This document shows, one piece after another, positions 1 to 5,861 of a stretch of DNA of 5,861 bases. The stretch spans positions 2,955 through 8,815 of the forward strand of contig DAXX01000039.1 in NCBI GenBank assembly GCA_002506605.1, read 5' to 3'. This DNA comes from Thaumarchaeota archaeon UBA160. Its GTDB lineage: Archaea; Thermoproteota; Nitrososphaeria; Conexivisphaerales; UBA164. The translations under genes were made by a program, and so were the position numbers. A model generated the notes under the pieces. That model ran no database searches and had not been told where the DNA came from. It worked only from the letters and a program-made list of their open reading frames with translations. How positions within the stretch are numbered: the stretch's first letter is position 1; the number at the start of each line of letters is the position of its first letter.

Positions 1-3
1 AAT

Positions 4-25
4 AAAAACGACAGATTATCGTTTT
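4..25 (-). terminator. Possible terminator: short hairpin followed by a T-run
   Basis: On the minus strand, AAAACGA (25-19) and TCGTTTT (11-5) form a perfect 7-bp inverted repeat with a 7-base loop, ending in TTTTT (8-4). It lies about 45 bases after the stop of the last gene. The stem has only two G-C pairs, so the structure is weak; archaeal termination depends mainly on the T-run. Confidence 0.3.
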
Positions 26-70
26 ATGCGATTAATATTTAGAAATCCCCTATATTAATAATTTTAGCTT

Positions 71-1117
71 TTATATTTTAAATGCCTCTGGAGATATTAT
101 TTCTTTTGAGAGAATTTTTATTTCTTTTATATAGTTAGAAGCTAACATAGTTAGATGCATTGAATCCCTGTAATATCTCTCAACACCAAGATCTTCTAAG
201 TAACCATATCCTCCATAAATCTGGAGCGCAACCCTAGAGGCAAGCCTTGCAATCTCAAGAGAATTTAACTTAAGAAACATCTTATCCTGAATGCTCTCTG
301 CTAGTGTTAACGCTTTTTTCATGTCTTCTATTCTTCCCTTCATATCACTAAGCACCGCTGATATTGGCTGGAACTCATATAGATAACTTTCGAACGCTTT
401 TCTTTCTTTTGAATATTCTATTGCCTTTTCTATGGCCGCTTCGCTTATTCCAAGAGCTATTGCAGCTATTTGATCTCCCGTCTCTAAAAAGTGGTTTTGC
501 AAAATATTTTCAGCTTCTTTAGAAATTATTTGTTCATTTTCGATTTTTTCCTTATAAATCGAGGTTCCAAAGCTTATCCCTCTGAACCCTAACGGCTTTC
601 TTAGTGCGGTAGATGTTGGTTTTGTAATAACTAAATAAGATGAACCTTCTGATCTAGCCATAACTAAGTGCACGTCTGCATCTGGCAAAGTAACAAAATT
701 ACTTGTTCCGTAAAGTTCTAATCCTTTAATGAAAATTTCATGTTGAAAATTAAGGTTTAAATCATGCACGAGGGTTCCTGTTAATTCGCCTGACCCTATC
801 TTTGCTATTACTTCTTTTTTATTTGACAATTTATAAAGCAACTCGTTAACCAGTGTGTTTTGCAAATATGTAAAATAAGCCACAGATGCGGAGTATTTTG
901 CCAAAGTCATTAAAATAAGAGAAAAAGATTTCTTGTCTATACCAGATCCTCCTTCTGACTGCGGAAGAGTAGCTGAAAAAAGCCCTAATTCTGCAAGCTT
1001 TTTTCTTAAATCTTTACTTATCCTTTCCTTTTCTATTTTTTGCGTAGCGTTTTCGAGCTCAGTCTTCGCAAACTGCTCTATCATACTAACTAAAAGTTTC
1101 TGTTCTTCTGACGCCAT
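71..1117 (-). CDS. Degenerate acyl-CoA dehydrogenase, predicted non-catalytic partner subunit
   Basis: This 348-residue protein has the acyl-CoA dehydrogenase fold but is shorter than the usual ~380. The C-terminal half is well kept: KERKAF (R239, F242), EFQ (Q250), QIYGGYGY (Q299, G302, G303) and VERYYRD (312-318). Counting from Q299 by the spacing of human medium-chain enzyme (Q349 to E376), the catalytic Glu falls on Ala326. The helix-G Glu-Arg pair, alternative base in isovaleryl- and long-chain enzymes, aligns with Thr213-Gly214, though Glu212 is adjacent. The TEPGAGSD loop is absent; the middle beta-domain is about nine residues shorter than in the upstream dehydrogenase, and the ITN flavin motif reads FVTL (141-144). 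It is therefore unlikely to act alone; I infer it partners the product of 1118-2242. The ATG directly follows that gene's TAA, with AGAGG eight bases upstream. Family membership is clear; the subunit role is inference. Confidence 0.9.
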   Translation of the reverse strand: MASEEQKLLVSMIEQFAKTELENATQKIEKERISKDLRKKLAELGLFSATLPQSEGGSGIDKKSFSLILMTLAKYSASVAYFTYLQNTLVNELLYKLSNKKEVIAKIGSGELTGTLVHDLNLNFQHEIFIKGLELYGTSNFVTLPDADVHLVMARSEGSSYLVITKPTSTALRKPLGFRGISFGTSIYKEKIENEQIISKEAENILQNHFLETGDQIAAIALGISEAAIEKAIEYSKERKAFESYLYEFQPISAVLSDMKGRIEDMKKALTLAESIQDKMFLKLNSLEIARLASRVALQIYGGYGYLEDLGVERYYRDSMHLTMLASNYIKEIKILSKEIISPEAFKI

Positions 1118-2242
1118 TTATTTCGCCTCTTGGATTTTCTTTAATATCATTCTTGCAATTACAAGCTTCTCAATTTCGCTAGTTCCTTCCCAAATTTCTG
1201 TTATTTTTGCATCACGGTAAAGTTTTTCTAACTTAGTCCCTGATGCTTCCATCCCAACTATTTTAAATGCCATGTTTGCTACTTGGTTTGCTACTTCTGC
1301 TGCATAATATTTTGCCATGCTTGTTAAAGCAGGATCTGGATTAAACGAGAATACTTTCGCTGCTGCTTTGTAAGTTATGTTTCTTGCGACCTCGACAAGC
1401 GTGTTCATTTCTGCAAGGGCAAATTGTACATATTCCATTTCCCTAAAACTTGCAGGTTTGTTGGAAAGATACTCAAAAACTAGATCTAGTATGCCTTGAG
1501 CTGTCCCAACACTCTGGGCCGCTACATAAACCCTGCTTATGTTAAAGAAAGTCATTATAATATAAAATCCTTTGCCTTCTTCTCCAACTATGTTTTCATT
1601 AGGCACATTAACGTTTTCAAACGTGATTTCTGCCGTGTCCGTAGCCCTCATCCCAAGCTTTCCTTTAAGTTTCACTGGGTTTACTCCTTTCCATTTTCTT
1701 TCGACTATAGCTAACGTTAATCCGTGGTGCCTTTTTTCTTTAGATGGAGGGGGCGCTGACCTAGCAAGCAGGTAATAGTGATCTGCTACTGTACCGTTTG
1801 TTATAAACATTTTATGGCCATTAAGTATCCAACCTCCTTCAATTTTTTCTAACTTTGATGTTATACCGGCTACATCGCTTCCAGCTCCAGGTTCAGTCAC
1901 AGCTACAGCGCTTATCTTTTCGCCCTTTAAGGTAGGATAAAGATATTTTTCTTTTTGTTCTTCAGTACCATAAAGTAACAATATTTCAGATCCAAAAACA
2001 GAAGCCAACGCGCTAAGCCCTATCCCCGGATCAACCCTGCAAAATTCTTCCATAGCAACCAGCATGTTCCATGGATTTTCAATAGTTATAAAACCAGCAT
2101 CAAAAACCTTTTTTCTTATTTCGTTAGGATATTCTTCTGTTTCATCATAATGATCTATAAGCTCACTTGTGAACTCTTTAAGGGCAAATTCTCTAGCTCT
2201 TTTTCTGGTTTCCTCTATTTCATTAGGAAGTTCAAAGCTCAA
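1118..2242 (-). CDS. Acyl-CoA dehydrogenase, catalytic subunit
   Basis: FAD-dependent alpha,beta-dehydrogenation of an acyl-CoA, the first step of beta-oxidation, normally passing electrons to electron-transfer flavoprotein. From the TTG at 2242 it has 374 residues. Visible motifs are TEPGAGSD (116-123), FITN (146-149), GKLGMRATDTAEITF (194-208), Arg237 of helix G, and IWEGTSE, whose Glu352 matches the catalytic base. Three regions depart from the family: the PEEYGG-type loop after the first helices is missing (FITIENPWN); the Arg of the R-x-x-F motif is Lys262 followed by a three-residue deletion; and the QIFGGxG stretch reads KIVGME with a two-residue deletion. These normally build the FAD site of the adjacent subunit. 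The start was chosen because the protein then begins MSFELPNEI, like typical family N-termini, one base after the thiolase stop and nine bases after GAGGG. An in-frame TTG at 2260 would add six residues and overlap the thiolase, with no ribosome site. Confidence 0.93.
   Translation of the reverse strand: MSFELPNEIEETRKRAREFALKEFTSELIDHYDETEEYPNEIRKKVFDAGFITIENPWNMLVAMEEFCRVDPGIGLSALASVFGSEILLLYGTEEQKEKYLYPTLKGEKISAVAVTEPGAGSDVAGITSKLEKIEGGWILNGHKMFITNGTVADHYYLLARSAPPPSKEKRHHGLTLAIVERKWKGVNPVKLKGKLGMRATDTAEITFENVNVPNENIVGEEGKGFYIIMTFFNISRVYVAAQSVGTAQGILDLVFEYLSNKPASFREMEYVQFALAEMNTLVEVARNITYKAAAKVFSFNPDPALTSMAKYYAAEVANQVANMAFKIVGMEASGTKLEKLYRDAKITEIWEGTSEIEKLVIARMILKKIQEAK
1126..1130 (-). promoter_or_regulatory. 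Ribosome binding site of the second acyl-CoA dehydrogenase
   Basis: AGAGG on the minus strand, eight bases before the ATG at 1117 and inside the last codons of the preceding gene. The start codon directly follows that gene's TAA, so this site fixes the start and supports coupled synthesis of the two dehydrogenases in similar amounts. Confidence 0.6.
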
Positions 2243-2243
2243 T

Positions 2244-3428
2244 CTACTCAACCCTCTCAAGAACTACAGCATAACCTTGTCCTCCTCCTACGCATAGAGT
2301 GGCCACTCCGTATTTTCCTTTCTTTTCATTAAGTATTCTTGAAAGCGTACCAACTATCCTGGCACCAGTTGCGCCCAAAGGATGACCAATTGCTATGGCT
2401 CCTCCGTGGATGTTTACTTTATCAGGATCAATATGAAGTTCTTTTATTGCATAAAGTGTTACTACAGCAAAGGCTTCATTGATTTCCCAAAAATCTATGT
2501 CCTCAACGCTAAGATTTGCTTTTTCGAGCGCCTTTTTGCTGGAAGGCACTGGCCCTTTTCCCATTAAGTAAGGTTCTACTCCTGCCCATGCTATCGATAT
2601 TATCTTTGCTATAGGCTTAAGGTTGTATTTTTCTATTGCTTTTTCAGACGCTAACAGAACAGCAGAGGCCCCAGCATTGAGGGGAGAAGAGTTTCCAGCC
2701 GTGATAACTCCGTCTTGCTTAAAAGCTGGAGGCAATGAACTTATCTGCTCTAAGTTTGTATCGGGCCTTATGCTCTGATCGCGGTCTACGATTATTTCTT
2801 TTCCTTGATATTCTGTCTTAACAGGAAGAATTTCGCCAGAAAACCAACCTTCGGAAACGCTTTTGCTTGCTAACATGTGACTTCTTAGTGACCATTCGTC
2901 CATTTCCTTTTTCTGTATACCACTTACTTCGGCTAGCTTTTCTGCAGTCAACCCCATTACGTATCCAATATTCATCTGATATTTCATATATTCTGGCCTT
3001 ATCAACAATTTATAGTTTGGCGCTATGTGAGGGTTATCACTCATGGGTACATGTGTCATGTGTTCCAAACCTCCAGCTATTACAAGTTCAGAGTTTCCTG
3101 TTTGTATCTCCATAGCACCTATACCTATTGCTGTCATTGAAGAAGCACATGCTCTGTCAACTCCCATCGAAGGAACTTCCCATGGTAGGTTTGCAAGGAG
3201 AACCGGATGCCTGCCTCCATAAAGCCAGTTTTCATGCACCTGCAGAGCGCATCCAGTTATTACATCTCCTATTTCCTTTGGTTCTATGCCTGTTCTCTTT
3301 ATGATTTCTTTTATAAGCATTCCAAGTACTTCATCCATCCTTAGCGCATTGAACACGTCTTTCTCAGGTTCTTTTGGCCTTGATCTTGAAAACGGACTTC
3401 TTAGATAATCAGCTATGTATACTTCCAT
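2244..3428 (-). CDS. Acetyl-CoA acyltransferase (thiolase, degradative type)
   Basis: Thiolytic cleavage of 3-oxoacyl-CoA to acetyl-CoA plus a shortened acyl-CoA, the last step of beta-oxidation. The 394 residues are full length for the family. All catalytic features are present: nucleophile Cys94 in DRACASSMTA, NEAF at 317-320, His349 in GGAIAIGHPLGATGAR, and the acid/base Cys379 in CVGGGQGYA. The CASSM context and the surrounding beta-oxidation genes favour a FadA-like degradative role over biosynthetic acetoacetyl-CoA formation; chain-length preference cannot be read from the sequence. It lacks the Cys/His changes seen in the non-condensing SCP2-thiolase-like proteins of archaeal mevalonate clusters. 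The ATG lies two bases after the upstream stop; GAGGGAG (3435-3441) sits six bases before it, inside the end of the fusion gene, suggesting translational coupling. Confidence 0.95.
   Translation of the reverse strand: MEVYIADYLRSPFSRSRPKEPEKDVFNALRMDEVLGMLIKEIIKRTGIEPKEIGDVITGCALQVHENWLYGGRHPVLLANLPWEVPSMGVDRACASSMTAIGIGAMEIQTGNSELVIAGGLEHMTHVPMSDNPHIAPNYKLLIRPEYMKYQMNIGYVMGLTAEKLAEVSGIQKKEMDEWSLRSHMLASKSVSEGWFSGEILPVKTEYQGKEIIVDRDQSIRPDTNLEQISSLPPAFKQDGVITAGNSSPLNAGASAVLLASEKAIEKYNLKPIAKIISIAWAGVEPYLMGKGPVPSSKKALEKANLSVEDIDFWEINEAFAVVTLYAIKELHIDPDKVNIHGGAIAIGHPLGATGARIVGTLSRILNEKKGKYGVATLCVGGGQGYAVVLERVE
2252..2256 (-). promoter_or_regulatory. Ribosome binding site deciding the TTG start of the catalytic acyl-CoA dehydrogenase
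   Basis: GAGGG on the minus strand, nine bases before the TTG at 2242 and within the last codons of the thiolase. The in-frame TTG at 2251 would touch this motif directly, and the TTG at 2260 lies upstream of it with no purine-rich site of its own. The motif therefore favours 2242. Confidence 0.5.
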
Positions 3429-3430
3429 CC

Positions 3431-5443
3431 TTATCTCCCTCTAAAGTTAGGTTTTCTTTTCTCGAATAAGCTCGAAATACCTTCCTTAAGGTCTTCTGTG
3501 TTAAAAAGTATACCAAAAGCAGTAGATTCCCACTCGAGACCTATGTCCATTGGCACTTCTGTTGCTTTGTTTATGAGCCTTTTTGCTAAAGCTTCTGCTA
3601 TTGGCGCATTGTTTGAAGCTATTTCTTTTGCGAGCTTAATAGTTTCATCGTCTATTACGCTTTTATCGTAAACCTGCGAGACTATACCGAGCTTTAATGC
3701 ATCTTCACCAGAGATCTTCTTTCCAGTTAATATAAGCCAGAGTGCCGTGTTCATGTTGGTAAGCTTGGCTAACCTTTGTGTTCCTCCCCATCCTGGCAGT
3801 AACCCTAAAGTCGTTTCAGGAAAACCTATTATTGCATCAGAAGATGCAACCCTTATATCGCATGCTAAAGCAAGCTCAAATCCTCCTCCAAGGACGTAAC
3901 CTTTCATTTCGGCTATAGTTACCTTTGGAATTTCGGCCAATTTCCTGAACACTCTTTCACCTTTTCGGGAAAATTCTATGAACTGCATGCCATCAGCAAT
4001 GTATGTTGACAAATCAGCGCCTGCCGAAAAATCAGAGCCTGCTCCAGTAAGCACTACAATCCATATATCTCTGTCGTTCCAGACGCTTTCTATAGCCTTA
4101 TCCAATTCTTCTATCACATCTGGGCTTAAAAAGTTGCGCTTTGGTCGGTCTATCGAGATTCTTAGAACATGATTGCCTAGGTTTTCAAGCCTGATAAACT
4201 TAAAGGCTGACGATGTAGCCTGTTGTTCTATTTCCGCCTTTTCTTTTTCTCCACTTTTCTCTGGCTTATACCTCCCTTCAATAACATCTTTTAACTTACC
4301 TTCTTCTATACTCTTAGCTGGTTTAAATACCTCACAATTAAACTTCTGATAGAGCTCTAATAATTTAGATTTTACTTCATCATTAGTTAATGATTTCGCT
4401 ACGGTTATAGGACCAAATGGTCTGTTAAGCCCTAACTTAACTGCTGTTTCTATATCTTCGGGGGTCGCTACCTTTTCTTCTATAAGCTTTACAGCCTCAT
4501 TTACTTCAAGCACAAGAACATCTAAGAGATTAACCTTGTCGGAAGCGGCCGCTTTTGGTATTATAGCTTTCCCCCCGCTCCACTGGTAAAATCCGTAACC
4601 GCTCTTTTTGCCAAGCCTGCCCTGTTTGACCAGCTCTCCTACAGTTTTGCATTTTCCGTAATCAGGCGAAATTACCTTTGAAAAATAAAGTAGAGAATCG
4701 TAAACTACATCAAGCCCCACATAATCCATGAGCTCATAAGGTCCCATAGGTAATCCCTGTTCTTTTGCAAATGCGTCTATCTCTTCCGGTTTAGCTAAAT
4801 TTTGATCTACTACTAAACAGAAAAACAAAAGCTCTGGAGCGCTTATCCTGTTTACTATGAATCCAGGGGTGTCCTTCATTACTTTTATAGGCTCTTTGCC
4901 AAAAGATTTCATAAGATTGTAAACTTTGTCGAGAATTTTATCATCGGTTTTTTCGCCTTTTACCAGCTCAACTAATTTCATAATAACTGGAGGATTAAAG
5001 AAATGAGTACCTAAAAATCTCCATGGCGAACTTACATATTGCGATAAATCTGTTATTTTTATGTTTGATGTGTTTGTACCTATTATGGCATCAGCTTTCG
5101 CAAATTTGCTTGCCCTACTTAAAACATCTGCTTTTATTTCTATTTTTTCAGGAACAGCTTCTATAATTATCTCAGCATCCTTAACTGATTCTTCAATGCT
5201 AGTCGAAAGTTTCAAATTATTCATGAATCTGGTTAGATCTTCTGGCTTAAGTTTTCCTCTTTCAACGAATTTATTCAGGCTTTCTTCTATAAGTTGTTTA
5301 GACTTAAGAAGCGCTTGTTCATTTATATCTACAAGATAGACGTTATAACCGTTTATCAAAAAAATTTCAGCTATACCATGTCCCATTTCGCCGGCTCCTA
5401 TTACAGTTGCTTTTTTTATTTCAGCTTGTTTAAGTGAGTCCAT
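3431..5443 (-). CDS. Fused 3-hydroxyacyl-CoA dehydrogenase / enoyl-CoA hydratase
   Basis: Bifunctional 670-residue enzyme for the two middle steps of beta-oxidation: hydration of trans-2-enoyl-CoA, then NAD-dependent oxidation of the L-3-hydroxyacyl-CoA. The N-terminal Rossmann domain has GAGEMG (16-21), Ser126 in NTSN, the catalytic pair His147 (THFFNPP) and Glu159, and Asn198 in FIVNRI. Two 3HCDH C-terminal domains follow, roughly 192-290 (ending KKSGYGFYQW) and 306-383. A charged Lys/Glu-rich linker around 400-415 leads to a crotonase domain (about 422-670) with oxyanion-hole segments SAGADL (473-478) and GGGFE (519-523). Glu523 and Glu543 are 20 residues apart, as in rat mitochondrial hydratase (Glu144/Glu164), so both activities should be intact. 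Domain order is the archaeal one, the reverse of bacterial FadB. Nine bases separate it from the SCP2 gene; only a weak GTGA ribosome site (5450-5453) is seen. Confidence 0.96.
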   Translation of the reverse strand: MDSLKQAEIKKATVIGAGEMGHGIAEIFLINGYNVYLVDINEQALLKSKQLIEESLNKFVERGKLKPEDLTRFMNNLKLSTSIEESVKDAEIIIEAVPEKIEIKADVLSRASKFAKADAIIGTNTSNIKITDLSQYVSSPWRFLGTHFFNPPVIMKLVELVKGEKTDDKILDKVYNLMKSFGKEPIKVMKDTPGFIVNRISAPELLFFCLVVDQNLAKPEEIDAFAKEQGLPMGPYELMDYVGLDVVYDSLLYFSKVISPDYGKCKTVGELVKQGRLGKKSGYGFYQWSGGKAIIPKAAASDKVNLLDVLVLEVNEAVKLIEEKVATPEDIETAVKLGLNRPFGPITVAKSLTNDEVKSKLLELYQKFNCEVFKPAKSIEEGKLKDVIEGRYKPEKSGEKEKAEIEQQATSSAFKFIRLENLGNHVLRISIDRPKRNFLSPDVIEELDKAIESVWNDRDIWIVVLTGAGSDFSAGADLSTYIADGMQFIEFSRKGERVFRKLAEIPKVTIAEMKGYVLGGGFELALACDIRVASSDAIIGFPETTLGLLPGWGGTQRLAKLTNMNTALWLILTGKKISGEDALKLGIVSQVYDKSVIDDETIKLAKEIASNNAPIAEALAKRLINKATEVPMDIGLEWESTAFGILFNTEDLKEGISSLFEKRKPNFRGR
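3435..3441 (-). promoter_or_regulatory. Ribosome binding site of the thiolase
   Basis: GAGGGAG on the minus strand, six bases before the thiolase ATG at 3428 and overlapping the final codons of the fusion gene. It is the strongest Shine-Dalgarno-like sequence in the window and contrasts with the site-less start of the first gene, the usual pattern in archaea that combine leaderless first genes with ribosome sites inside operons. Confidence 0.65.
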
Positions 5444-5449
5444 TTTATT

Positions 5450-5453
5450 TCAC
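5450..5453 (-). promoter_or_regulatory. Weak ribosome binding site of the fusion gene
   Basis: GTGA on the minus strand, six bases before the ATG at 5443; its first G is the last base of the SCP2 stop codon. It matches the GGTGA part of the archaeal Shine-Dalgarno consensus by only four bases, so it may be chance. Coupling to the end of the SCP2 gene may suffice for initiation. Confidence 0.3.
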
Positions 5454-5794
5454 TAAAGCAGTTTTTTAACTTCATTAACTAGTTTTTGTGCTAGCATCAG
5501 ATCTCCAGAAACTTTCAGTTTTCCCATAAAGAACGACTTTACTGGATCAGCCTTTCCGTTTATAAGATCTACAAGCAAAGAATCGCTAGCTGATATTGTA
5601 GCTGCAGGCGAACCTGATTCCCCTTTTTCTGCAATCATGCTTCCGTCACTTTCGAATTTTATATAAAAGCTTTCGTTTTCATTTAATTTGAACTGAAACG
5701 TTTTCCCAGAAAATTGTGAAAGCGATTTCTTTTTTGTTTCGTCAGCATTAATTTTTGCTGAAAGATTCTTAAGGAACTCAAAAGAATTGCTCAT
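5453..5794 (-). CDS. SCP2 sterol-carrier-domain lipid-binding protein
   Basis: A stand-alone 113-residue SCP2 domain, the usual size for one domain. Recognisable features are the beta-strand pattern FQFKLNENESFYIKF followed by SDGS, the ATISAS strand (65-70), and the C-terminal helix motif GKADPVKSFFMGKLKVSGD (80-98) then LMLAQKL, which is highly typical of the family. Such domains bind lipids or fatty acyl-CoA in a hydrophobic tunnel. There is no signal peptide or membrane segment, so it should be cytosolic. As the first gene of a beta-oxidation operon it may buffer or hand over the acyl-CoA substrate to the enzymes encoded downstream; that is inference, and the ligand is unknown. The ATG has no Shine-Dalgarno sequence but sits about 26 bases from a TATA box centre, supporting this start on a leaderless transcript. 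Confidence 0.88.
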   Translation of the reverse strand: MSNSFEFLKNLSAKINADETKKKSLSQFSGKTFQFKLNENESFYIKFESDGSMIAEKGESGSPAATISASDSLLVDLINGKADPVKSFFMGKLKVSGDLMLAQKLVNEVKKLL

Positions 5795-5800
5795 TAAATA

Positions 5801-5861
5801 TTATTTTGCGCTATGAATATATAAGCTTTTTAGGAGAGCTTCTTGTTCCATAATATTTTTT
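5801..5861 (-). CDS. Possible C-terminal end of an upstream gene running off the window edge
   Basis: One minus-strand frame is open from the window edge to the TAA at 5803-5801, six bases before the SCP2 start. It encodes about 19 residues, ending EQEALLKSLYIHSAK. The tight spacing would suit another operon member, and the composition is protein-like, but the run is too short to separate from chance, and the same bases carry the proposed TATA box. No family can be named. An ATG at 5851 also makes it a complete 16-codon reading frame, which I consider less likely to be meaningful. Confidence 0.2.
   Translation of the reverse strand, partial: KNIMEQEALLKSLYIHSAK
5817..5831 (-). promoter_or_regulatory. 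Archaeal promoter (BRE + TATA box) for the operon
   Basis: Read on the minus strand, the purine-rich AAAAAG (5831-5826, BRE-like) is followed by CTTATATAT (TATA box, 5825-5817). The centre of the TATA box is about 26 bases before the ATG at 5794. Archaeal transcription starts about 22-27 bases after the TATA centre, so the first transcribed base would be at or next to the start codon, giving a leaderless mRNA. The absence of any purine-rich ribosome site in the 20 bases before the ATG agrees. The call rests on AT-rich sequence, so chance resemblance remains possible. Confidence 0.6.

Noticed and set aside
31..60. AT-rich stretch with TATTAATA-like sequences after the last gene as a further promoter
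   Set aside because: In such AT-rich intergenic DNA these matches are expected by chance, and no gene start is visible within the window to serve.
71..1117. Degenerate dehydrogenase as a pseudogene
   Set aside because: The frame is intact over 348 codons with a good ribosome site, and the retained FAD-contact residues keep exact canonical spacing, which neutral decay would not preserve.
933..1220. Plus-strand open frame of 95 codons with a hydrophobic start
   Set aside because: It lies antisense across the junction of two well-supported dehydrogenase genes; its hydrophobic look comes from the complement of Lys/Glu-rich helices, and it has no family features.
71..2242. The two dehydrogenase genes as one gene split by a frameshift
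   Set aside because: Both contain the N-terminal helical, middle beta and C-terminal helical regions in full order, so they are two complete homologs, not two pieces; the second has its own ATG and ribosome site.
2244..3428. Thiolase as the archaeal acetoacetyl-CoA thiolase of the mevalonate pathway
   Set aside because: That gene usually sits beside HMG-CoA synthase and a DUF35 protein; here all neighbours are beta-oxidation genes and none of those partners is present.
5061..5339. Plus-strand open frame of 92 codons resembling a membrane protein
   Set aside because: It is entirely antisense to the conserved Rossmann domain of the fusion gene, and its Leu/Ser/Phe-rich composition is an antisense artefact.

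Overview
The window is a compact block of five genes, all read from the minus strand, so transcription runs from the right edge toward position 1. Together they cover one full turn of fatty-acid (acyl-CoA) beta-oxidation. In transcription order they are: a small SCP2-family lipid-binding protein (5453-5794); a fused 3-hydroxyacyl-CoA dehydrogenase/enoyl-CoA hydratase (3431-5443); a degradative-type thiolase (2244-3428); an acyl-CoA dehydrogenase with an intact catalytic centre (1118-2242); and a second, degenerate acyl-CoA dehydrogenase (71-1117). Gaps between genes are 9, 2, 1 and 0 bases, so this is almost certainly one operon.

The DNA is AT-rich and points to an archaeon. The dehydrogenase/hydratase fusion has the dehydrogenase half first, the archaeal order and the reverse of bacterial FadB. 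The first gene has a TATA box with an adjoining purine-rich BRE-like stretch centred about 26 bases before its ATG and no Shine-Dalgarno sequence, which fits leaderless transcription. Genes inside the operon instead have GAGG/GGAG-type ribosome sites. A thermoacidophile-like lineage (Sulfolobales-like or Thermoplasmata-like) is a reasonable guess, but the window alone does not settle it.

How the genes work together: the acyl-CoA dehydrogenase pair makes the enoyl-CoA, the fusion protein hydrates it and oxidises the hydroxyacyl-CoA, and the thiolase releases acetyl-CoA. The SCP2 protein may hold or deliver the lipid or acyl-CoA. No electron-transfer flavoprotein, acyl-CoA ligase or regulator is visible.

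The most interesting point is the dehydrogenase pair. The first has the TEPGAGSD loop and catalytic Glu, but has lost the residues that in homotetrameric enzymes reach into the neighbouring subunit's FAD site. The second keeps exactly those residues at canonical spacing, but has lost the TEPGAGSD loop and has Ala in place of the catalytic Glu. Each looks like half of an enzyme, so an obligate alpha2beta2 heterotetramer with active sites only at mixed interfaces is predicted. This resembles the mycobacterial steroid side-chain FadE pairs, here in an apparently archaeal fatty-acid operon.

Edges: positions 1-70 hold only a possible weak terminator hairpin. Positions 5795-5861 hold the promoter and possibly the last codons of an upstream gene. 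No gene-free stretch exceeds 300 bases, and no RNA genes, mobile elements or CRISPR arrays were seen.
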